From NCBI GenBank assembly GCA_012518155.1, contig JAAYTC010000357.1, positions 1-7,147 on the forward strand: DNA of 7,147 bases, written 5' to 3'. The DNA comes from Bacteroidales bacterium (GTDB lineage Bacteria > Bacteroidota > Bacteroidia > Bacteroidales > Dysgonomonadaceae). The notes below the pieces were generated by a model. That model did no database searches and had not been told where the DNA came from. It was given only the letters and a program-made list of their open reading frames with translations. Of this stretch, positions 1 through 5,013 are shown piece by piece. Position numbers and translations under genes: made by a program. Numbering within the stretch: the stretch's first letter is position 1; the number at the start of each line of letters is the position of its first letter.

Positions 1-1652
1 ACCACGAATCCATAGAGGGCATTCCCCTTTATATCGTGCGGGAACCCCACGACGGCACTCTCGGCCACCGTCTGGTGTTGGTTGATCACATCTTCGATGG
101 GTGCGGTACCCATGTTATGCCCCGAGACGATTACCACGTCGTCGACCCTTCCAGTGATGCGGTAATACCCCACCTCGTCGCGCAAGGCACCGTCTCCCGA
201 AAAGTATTTACCCGGGAACTTCGTGAAATAGGTGTCGATAAATCGCTGGTGATCGCCCCAGATGGTTCGTGCCATCCCGGGCCACGGATAGGCGATGCAG
301 AGGTTTCCCGACTTCTGGTTCTGTTCGATCTCGTTGCGCAAGTCGTCCATCAACACCGGCTGGATACCCGGGAAAGGCAACGACGCGTAGGTCGGCTTGG
401 TCGGTGTCACGAACGGGATCGCCGATATCACGATGCCGCCCGTCTCTGTCTGCCACCATGTATCCACCAAGGGGCAACGTTTGTTCCCCACGTGCACGTT
501 GTACCAGTGCCACGCCTCCTCGTTGATGGGTTCGCCCACCGAGCCAATTACCTTGAGTGAATCCATGATATGATCCTGAACGAACTCGATCTTCTCTTTG
601 GCCAACGAACGAATGGCCGTGGGTGCAGTATAAAACTGGTTTACTTTATGCTTTTGAATGACCTCCCAAAAACGGCTGTGGGTGGGATACGAGGGGATAC
701 CCTCGTAGATCACGGTCGTGGCCCCGTTTAGCAGCGGGCCATAAATGGTATAGGAGTGCCCGGTGATCCAGCCGATATCTGCCGTGCACCAATAGACATC
801 GCCCGATACGTAGTTGAACGCGTTCTTGAACGTGTACGCGGTAAACACCATGTAACCCGCCGTGGTATGCACCATCCCTTTCGGTTTGCCGGTCGACCCG
901 GAAGTATAAAGGATAAACAGCGGATCTTCGGCATCCATCACTTCCGCTTGATTGGTCGCCTCCGCCCCGTCCACCAACGGCTGTAACCACAGGTCGCGTC
1001 CCTCTTTCATCTCTATCTCCTCGCCTGTTCGTTTCACTACCAACACCTTTTCAATCGAGGGAGCTTTCTGAAGTGCTTCGTCCGCGATCCGTTTCAAGTC
1101 GATCGTCTTCTTTCCGCGGTACCCCCCATCCGCGGTGATCATCAACTTACAGGATGAATCATTGATTCGGCTGGACAACGCGTTGGAAGAAAATCCCCCG
1201 AACACCACGGAGTGGATTGCCCCGATCCGGGCGCACGCCAGCACGCTAAAAGCAAGTTCAGGAATCATGGGCAGGTAGATACAGATCCGGTCGCCCTTCC
1301 CCACACCCTGATCCCGTAGCACGTTGGCCATCTTGGATACTTCCGTGTAGAGCTCGCTGTAGGTATAGCGTCGAGCGGGTTCATCGGGATCGTTCGGCTC
1401 GAAGATGATGGCGGTCTCGTCGCCCTTGTTCGCCAAGTGACGGTCGATGCAGTTTTTGGCGATGTTAAGCTTGGCGTTCTTGTACCATGTGAATTCCGCC
1501 TTCTCCATGTCGAACTCCAGCACCTTATCCCATTTGCGGTACCAGGTGAAATTGTTCTCGGCTATCTTGCCCCAGAATTTCTTGGGTTTGCGTACCGATT
1601 GGCGGTACACCTTGAAATAGTGTTCTAACGATTTAATTGAATAACTACTCAT
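1..1652 (-). CDS. acs: Acetyl-CoA synthetase, AMP-forming (3' end cut by window edge)
   Basis: Cytoplasmic enzyme that activates acetate with ATP to acetyl-AMP and then forms acetyl-CoA. The minus-strand frame is open from ATG 1652 to base 1, giving 550 codons of a family usually about 630-650 residues long, so roughly the last 90-100 residues are missing. The start gives MSSYSIKSLEHYFKVY and leads directly into the N-terminal acetyl-CoA synthetase domain (about residues 8-65). The ATP-binding P-loop YTSGSTGKPKG is at 249-259. DTWWQTETGG is at 397-406, and its second Trp (W400) matches the Trp that restricts the pocket to acetate. GDG with ribose-binding Asp is at D487, and ITGRVDD with hinge Asp is at about 500-505. 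The C-terminal PxxRSGK lysine motif lies beyond the window. The usual HRLG after the hinge reads HNMG here. It is monocistronic or first in its unit, because a hairpin separates it from dnaJ. The long plus-strand frame opposite it is a shadow. Confidence 0.96.
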   Translation of the reverse strand, partial: MSSYSIKSLEHYFKVYRQSVRKPKKFWGKIAENNFTWYRKWDKVLEFDMEKAEFTWYKNAKLNIAKNCIDRHLANKGDETAIIFEPNDPDEPARRYTYSELYTEVSKMANVLRDQGVGKGDRICIYLPMIPELAFSVLACARIGAIHSVVFGGFSSNALSSRINDSSCKLMITADGGYRGKKTIDLKRIADEALQKAPSIEKVLVVKRTGEEIEMKEGRDLWLQPLVDGAEATNQAEVMDAEDPLFILYTSGSTGKPKGMVHTTAGYMVFTAYTFKNAFNYVSGDVYWCTADIGWITGHSYTIYGPLLNGATTVIYEGIPSYPTHSRFWEVIQKHKVNQFYTAPTAIRSLAKEKIEFVQDHIMDSLKVIGSVGEPINEEAWHWYNVHVGNKRCPLVDTWWQTETGGIVISAIPFVTPTKPTYASLPFPGIQPVLMDDLRNEIEQNQKSGNLCIAYPWPGMARTIWGDHQRFIDTYFTKFPGKYFSGDGALRDEVGYYRITGRVDDVVIVSGHNMGTAPIEDVINQHQTVAESAVVGFPHDIKGNALYGFV

Positions 1653-1673
1653 ACTCGGCTGGATTTTTAAATG

Positions 1674-1688
1674 TTATTTGCAAATAAA
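1674..1688 (-). promoter_or_regulatory. Perfect 14-bp palindrome overlapping a -7-like box upstream of acs
   Basis: TTATTTGCAAATAA (1674-1687) is a perfect palindrome, 22 bases upstream of the acs ATG. Read on the minus strand, TTTATTTG (1688-1681) matches the Bacteroidota -7 consensus TAnnTTTG in all but one specified base. A TTTG at 1707-1704 could serve as the -33 box, although its spacing is shorter than usual. A dyad over the promoter is where a repressor or activator could act. Binding by any regulator is inference, and in such A+T-rich DNA the match may be chance. Confidence 0.4.
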
Positions 1689-1704
1689 TAAAAAAAATCC
1701 TACC

Positions 1705-1735
1705 AAACGCACAACTTGTCATGATTTGTGCGTTT
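1705..1735. terminator. Rho-independent terminator-like hairpin between dnaJ and acs
   Basis: AAACGCACAA (1705-1714) and TTGTGCGTTT (1726-1735) form a perfect 10-bp stem with an 11-base loop. On the plus strand the stem runs straight into T residues up to 1738. On the minus strand, which is the direction of dnaJ transcription, an eight-T run (1697-1690) follows after a short spacer. It therefore could end grpE-dnaJ transcripts about 135 bases after the dnaJ stop. No plus-strand gene precedes it in the window. Confidence 0.65.
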
Positions 1736-1792
1736 TTTATTTCAATTTAAGGATAAAATGGTGATTTGTGCTACTTATTGGTATTATTTAAG

Positions 1793-1818
1793 AATGGCTG
1801 ATCCATTGACCAGCCATT
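1793..1818 (-). repeat. Inverted repeat 3' of dnaJ, possible 3'-end stem-loop
   Basis: AATGGCTG (1793-1800) and CAGCCATT (1811-1818) form a perfect 8-bp stem with a 10-base loop, about 50 bases past the dnaJ stop codon. On the minus strand it is followed by CTTAAATAAT, not a clean T tract, so it is a weak terminator candidate at best. It could protect the dnaJ mRNA 3' end. Confidence 0.4.
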
Positions 1819-1869
1819 TAGTTTCTCTATTTAAACAGTTTGTAGTTCGTTTTTTGAAAGTACTTTGGT

Positions 1870-3021
1870 TCAATCGAACATCTTTTTGAATTTATCAAAC
1901 ACTGTTTTTTTCGCTGTTTTTGAAGGAATAAAATTCTTTGATTTATCCATTTTCTCCAACCACTCTTGCTCCTTATTGGTCAGATTTTCCGGGACATACA
2001 CGTTCACGTTAATTAGTTCATCCCCTTTACCGAATCCGTTTACAGACGGCAAACCCTTGTTACGCAATCGCAACACTTTGCCCGGCTGCGTACCGGGTTC
2101 AATTTTCACTTTAGCCACTCCTTCGATGGTGGGTACTTCAACCGTTCCCCCGAGAGCAGCCATTGGGAAGCTAAGAAAAAGATTATAAATCACATCGTTA
2201 TCGTCTCGTATAAGGTTTGGATCCTGTTCCTCTTCCACCACGATCAGCAAATCACCATTCACTCCTCCTCTACGAGCAGCGTTTCCTTTTCCGGATAAAG
2301 AGAGTTGCATCCCTTCTGCCACGCCTGCCGGTATACGAATAGGTATTACCTCTTCATCCCTCACTATCCCCTCTCCATTACAATGTGCACATTTTTCAGT
2401 GATACTTTTTCCTTCGCCGTTACAGGTAGAGCAAGTAGTGGTGGTTTGCATCTGCCCTAAGATGGTGTTGGCTACACGGGTTACCACTCCAGAACCATCG
2501 CAGGTGCTGCAGGTAGAGAGGGAGGTACCTTTATCCGATCCATTCCCGTCGCAATGGGAGCAGGAGACAAGCTTTTTCACCTTGATTTTCTTTTCAACTC
2601 CGTTGAGGATCTCTTTTAGTGACAGCTTCACCTTCACCCGGAGGTCCGACCCGCGGTTCACCCTCCGTCCGCGCTGTGCACCCCCAAACCCTCCAAAGCT
2701 ACCAAAACCACCGAAATGGCCTCCAAAGATATCTCCAAACTGAGAAAATATATCGTCCATCGACATACCTCCACCGAATCCACCCCCCGCGGAGCCACTC
2801 ATTCCGGCATGTCCAAACTGGTCGTACCGGGCACGTTTATTCTCGTCGCTCAATACCTCGTACGCTTCAGCCGCCTCCTTAAATTTCTCTTCTGCAGCTT
2901 CGTCTCCCGGGTTTTTGTCGGGATGGTACTGGATCGCCTTTTTCCGGTAAGCCTTTTTTATCTCCTCAGCTGATGCCGATTTTGGCACATCAAGTATGTC
3001 GTAATAATCTCTTTTTGCCAT
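1870..3021 (-). CDS. dnaJ: Chaperone protein DnaJ (Hsp40), full-length
   Basis: Class A (type I) J-protein that binds unfolded clients and stimulates DnaK ATPase in the cytoplasm. The predicted 383 residues are normal for the family. The J-domain covers about residues 4-69, with the HPD triad at 33-35. A Gly/Phe-rich linker spans about 70-120. Four CxxCxGxG zinc motifs begin at C154, C171, C197 and C211. C154/C157 with C211/C214 and C171/C174 with C197/C200 should form the two zinc sites. The C-terminal substrate-binding domain and a Lys-rich tail ending KKMFD follow. The start at 3021 (MAKRDYYDIL) is chosen because it begins at the J-domain. The reading frame extends 24 codons further upstream, but that stretch overlaps the grpE 3' end and is not family-like. 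It lies two bases after the grpE stop, so the two are certainly co-transcribed. Confidence 0.98.
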   Translation of the reverse strand: MAKRDYYDILDVPKSASAEEIKKAYRKKAIQYHPDKNPGDEAAEEKFKEAAEAYEVLSDENKRARYDQFGHAGMSGSAGGGFGGGMSMDDIFSQFGDIFGGHFGGFGSFGGFGGAQRGRRVNRGSDLRVKVKLSLKEILNGVEKKIKVKKLVSCSHCDGNGSDKGTSLSTCSTCDGSGVVTRVANTILGQMQTTTTCSTCNGEGKSITEKCAHCNGEGIVRDEEVIPIRIPAGVAEGMQLSLSGKGNAARRGGVNGDLLIVVEEEQDPNLIRDDNDVIYNLFLSFPMAALGGTVEVPTIEGVAKVKIEPGTQPGKVLRLRNKGLPSVNGFGKGDELINVNVYVPENLTNKEQEWLEKMDKSKNFIPSKTAKKTVFDKFKKMFD

Positions 3022-3023
3022 TG

Positions 3024-3671
3024 TTATTCTCCCACGATTACTTTCGGGTAACGAATGATTTTTTCGTTCATCTCGTATCCCTTCTGTATACAATCTACTA
3101 CCAACCCTTTTTGTGACTCATCTGAAACAGGTATGGTAGTCACCGCTTCAAAACGATCGCCGTTGAAGGGTTGTCCGATTGCTTCCATCTGCTTTACTCC
3201 ATGTTTCTTCAAAAAATTAACAAACTTAACGTAGATAAGGTCCATACCCTCGAGCAAAGCCTCTCTATCATCCGTTTTATGGAGTGAATCCAACGCGCGT
3301 TCAAAATCATCCACGAGCGCGATTGTTTCGAGCAATACACGCTCACCACCGCTCTTTATTAGTTCGGCCTTCTCTTTGAGCGTGCGTTTCCGAAAATTAT
3401 CATATTCGGCATGGAGACGTAGGTAACTGTCGTTCAGCTCGTCGTGCTTCTGTTGAAGTGCTTCCAGCTTATCGACGGGGTGCGTTTCTTCCATCGTGAC
3501 ACCAGCCTCCTCCATGGCGGCTACCTCTTCATCCATTGGGATGTCCACTTCGTCTGTCATTTTGTCCCTTTCCGTATCCATCTCGTTGTTGAGACGACCT
3601 TGGGTCACTTTCTCTTCAGTTTCCTCGATCCTCTCTCTGGGATCGCTATTATTTTTCTTATTTAGTTTCAT
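3024..3671 (-). CDS. grpE: Nucleotide exchange factor GrpE
   Basis: Dimeric co-chaperone that releases ADP from DnaK and works with the DnaJ encoded directly downstream. The 215-residue call starts at ATG 3671 (MKLNKKNNSD). An acidic, Met-rich and probably disordered N-terminus (about residues 10-65) is followed by the long coiled-coil helix (about 67-115, with LRLHAEYDNFRKRT at 84-97) and the C-terminal beta domain. The domain ends in the GrpE signature around GYEMNEKIIRYPKVIVGE. The frame can be extended 17 codons to a TTG at 3722, but that reading is not GrpE-like and crosses a promoter-like element. No obvious Shine-Dalgarno precedes 3671, which is normal in Bacteroidota. The nearest upstream gene on the strand ends 121 bases away. 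Neither a CIRCE operator nor hrcA was seen nearby. Confidence 0.97.
   Translation of the reverse strand: MKLNKKNNSDPRERIEETEEKVTQGRLNNEMDTERDKMTDEVDIPMDEEVAAMEEAGVTMEETHPVDKLEALQQKHDELNDSYLRLHAEYDNFRKRTLKEKAELIKSGGERVLLETIALVDDFERALDSLHKTDDREALLEGMDLIYVKFVNFLKKHGVKQMEAIGQPFNGDRFEAVTTIPVSDESQKGLVVDCIQKGYEMNEKIIRYPKVIVGE
3029..3033 (-). promoter_or_regulatory. Shine-Dalgarno site of dnaJ inside the grpE 3' end
   Basis: On the minus strand GGGAG (3033-3029) sits seven bases before the dnaJ ATG at 3021, within the last codons of grpE. It supports the 3021 start and fits translational coupling across the TAA-CA-ATG junction. It stands out because the other genes here mostly lack a clear Shine-Dalgarno sequence. 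Confidence 0.65.
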
Positions 3672-3705
3672 ATTCAGTTCAATTGGGTTTCCCTTTGAGA
3701 TACAC

Positions 3706-3722
3706 AGCAAATAGTTTGCCAA
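3706..3722 (-). promoter_or_regulatory. Sigma-54-type -24/-12 promoter candidate for grpE-dnaJ
   Basis: Read on the minus strand, TTGGCAAACTATTTGCT (3722-3706) matches the -24 core (TTGGCA) and the -12 core (TTGCT) of sigma-54 promoters, with exact GG-N10-GC spacing. Transcription would begin near 3695, about 24 bases before the grpE ATG. The same stretch contains a short dyad, GCAAA-CTA-TTTGC. No good TAnnTTTG box was found nearby. Sigma-54 is present in many Bacteroidota, but its control of grpE-dnaJ is inference from this one match. Confidence 0.35.
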
Positions 3723-3792
3723 ATTGTTTCAAGCAGAGTATAATTCATGGAAAGTCGCTACAGAATGGCACTCGGAGCCGAAAAACATTCGT

Positions 3793-4329
3793 TTACAGAA
3801 AAAGCTCAGACCATTCATCAAATATCTTCACCTGATGGTACCCATGCTTTTTAAGGTTTTGCCGGATTTTCTTTACTGATTTCTCTTTTCCCAATCGCGA
3901 TTTGGAGTAAAATTTATCTGCAAAACAGATTACTTTCTCTTCAAGGCTCTGGGGCCTCATATCCCTGTGGGGAATGGGCAACCCCCTATTAATTATGGTC
4001 TCAAGGCTAAGGCCGGTGCCAGTATGTCGCTCGCACACCAGTCCATGTTTCGGGTATCCTTCCGAAGTGAGCAATTCCTGCCCCAAGTAACCGTGGCATA
4101 TATAAGGGAAAGTACCGTGGCAGGCGATATGGGGTGCTTTCGTCATGAAAATCCCTATGTCGTGTAACATTCCCGCCTCCTCAATAAAACGGGTATCCAC
4201 TGCTAATTCAGGATGATTACTCGCTATCGAAAGAGCCTTATTGGTAACATCCGTCGTGTGCGACATATATATATCGTACAACTTCGTACCCTCTTTGTAA
4301 TATTTATTTATTATAGCCTGTATATCCAT
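3793..4329 (-). CDS. HD-domain metal-dependent phosphohydrolase-like protein
   Basis: A 178-residue cytoplasmic protein of the HD superfamily (HDIG type), whose members are metal-dependent phosphohydrolases, often acting on nucleotides. The substrate cannot be told from sequence. The likely metal set is H24, H56-D57 (in MLHDIG), H79, H102 (in CERHTGTG) and D138 (in FADKF), in the spacing expected for an HD fold, so it looks catalytically intact. No extra domain, signal peptide or membrane segment is present. Start choice: ATG 4329 (MDIQAIINKYY) has GAGAG about nine bases upstream. ATG 4338 and a frame reaching 4389 are possible alternatives but add residues with no HD character. It is transcribed toward grpE with a 121-base gap and no convincing terminator, so some read-through into grpE-dnaJ is possible. 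I recall similar short HD proteins from Bacteroides genomes, annotated only by domain. Confidence 0.88.
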   Translation of the reverse strand: MDIQAIINKYYKEGTKLYDIYMSHTTDVTNKALSIASNHPELAVDTRFIEEAGMLHDIGIFMTKAPHIACHGTFPYICHGYLGQELLTSEGYPKHGLVCERHTGTGLSLETIINRGLPIPHRDMRPQSLEEKVICFADKFYSKSRLGKEKSVKKIRQNLKKHGYHQVKIFDEWSELFL

Positions 4330-4369
4330 AAGATGCATCTCTCGCCCGAGCCGTAAAGGGGATTTAATA

Positions 4370-4377
4370 CAAAAATA
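4370..4377 (-). promoter_or_regulatory. Bacteroidota -7 box upstream of the HD-domain gene
   Basis: TATTTTTG (4377-4370 on the minus strand) matches the Bacteroidota primary-sigma -7 consensus TAnnTTTG at every specified base. It would give a leader of about 35 bases before the ATG at 4329. An A+T-rich stretch about 25 bases upstream has no clean TTTG for the -33 box. Confidence 0.45.
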
Positions 4378-4477
4378 ATATAAAAACATCAGACTCTAAA
4401 AATCTATGCTATAAACGCTATCGATGCCCTATCACGATAATTTCAGATGCAAGGCGCGGTGAGATGTAAAAAAAATG

Positions 4478-4485
4478 TATCTTCG
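4478..4485 (+). promoter_or_regulatory. -7-like box directly upstream of the His-rich gene
   Basis: TATCTTCG differs by one specified base from TAnnTTTG and follows an eight-A run. It ends only six bases before ATG 4492, so a transcript from it would be almost leaderless. No matching TTTG lies at the expected -33 position, so the call is weak. Confidence 0.3.
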
Positions 4486-4491
4486 CGTACT

Positions 4492-4842
4492 ATGGACCGA
4501 GCGAAAGGAGGATTTCCCCAAGGGTTTTTCATTATCTTGTTTACAAGTTATGTAAGCGGGATCTCGCTTTTCACCCATACCCATGTGATCAACAACACCA
4601 CGTATGTACACTCTCACCCCTTCAAAAAAGGAGAGAAATCGCAACATACGCATACCGAGAATCAACTCTTTATTCTCGACCATTTTTATAATACCTCGAT
4701 CACATCTGATATTCTTCCGGGAATTGACCTATCGGCAATTTGCCAGCCAAACACAACTTCTTATATTGATGATTACCAAGCATCGCATCTTCTAAGACCG
4801 GTATCTGAAATACCTGCAAGAGGACCTCCCTCGCACGCGTGA
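4492..4842 (+). CDS. Small His-rich exported or membrane-anchored protein next to a TonB receptor
   Basis: A 116-residue protein with no named domain that I can assign. From ATG 4492 a short charged N-terminus (MDRAKGG) is followed by a hydrophobic segment (about residues 12-27, GFFIILFTSYVSGISLF), which is a signal peptide or membrane anchor. Three histidine pairs then occur in a row: HTH at 29-31, HSHP at 40-43 and HTH at 52-54, with a further His at 64. The C-terminus ends in LLRPVSEIPARGPPSHA. I recall similar short proteins with THTHV..VHSHP motifs encoded ahead of TonB receptors in Bacteroidota, annotated as hypothetical. A role in binding a transition metal in the envelope for the downstream receptor is inference. 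The frame also holds an ATG at 4447, but its 15 added residues look like upstream DNA. There is no other internal Met. The AAAGGAGG at 4504-4511 lies inside the gene and has no suitable start after it. Confidence 0.72.
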   Translation: MDRAKGGFPQGFFIILFTSYVSGISLFTHTHVINNTTYVHSHPFKKGEKSQHTHTENQLFILDHFYNTSITSDILPGIDLSAICQPNTTSYIDDYQASHLLRPVSEIPARGPPSHA

Positions 4843-4910
4843 TCGCACGCCTAATAACACTCCATTTTACAGTAGCACGCATCTGACACGTCAACTTTTC
4901 TTACTCCTGC

Positions 4911-4926
4911 TCGAGTAACTACTCGA
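4911..4926. repeat. Short inverted repeat in the spacer before the TonB receptor gene
   Basis: TCGAGTA (4911-4917) and TACTCGA (4920-4926) are complementary arms two bases apart, in the 171-base gap between the His-rich gene and the receptor. No T tract follows on either strand, so it is not a terminator. It could be an operator for a dimeric regulator or a leader hairpin. The rest of the gap shows no clear TAnnTTTG promoter, which leaves co-transcription with the upstream gene possible. Confidence 0.4.
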
Positions 4927-5013
4927 AAGAAAGATAAGTCGCATGGGAATGCTATATACTGTATGCTGCTATTCACTTATTACTTACTTGATTCTATATA
5001 AAAATCACGACAA

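Noticed and set aside
36..560. Long plus-strand open frame opposite acs
   Set aside because: It is antisense to the conserved core of acs and follows from that gene's codon use. The translation shows no recognisable domain, and several other overlapping frames occur in the same stretch.
3022..3093. Upstream extension of dnaJ by 24 codons
   Set aside because: The stretch is out-of-frame grpE 3' sequence. The DnaJ family starts at the residues encoded from 3021, where a Shine-Dalgarno site is present.
3672..3722. grpE start at TTG 3722
   Set aside because: It requires a rare start codon, adds residues without GrpE similarity and overlaps the promoter-like element. ATG 3671 fits better.
3762..3782. 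CIRCE-like or terminator element between the HD gene and grpE
   Set aside because: GGCACTC is present, but the second arm GAGTGCC is not. The imperfect GGC..GCC dyad has no T tract and does not match the CIRCE spacing.
4504..4511. AAAGGAGG as a ribosome binding site
   Set aside because: It lies inside the His-rich coding frame (Lys-Gly-Gly codons), and no ATG, GTG or TTG follows in that frame at a usable distance.
4432..4683. Minus-strand frame opposite the His-rich gene
   Set aside because: It has no recognisable features and overlaps a plus-strand gene with a clear signal segment and HxH motifs, so it is a shadow.
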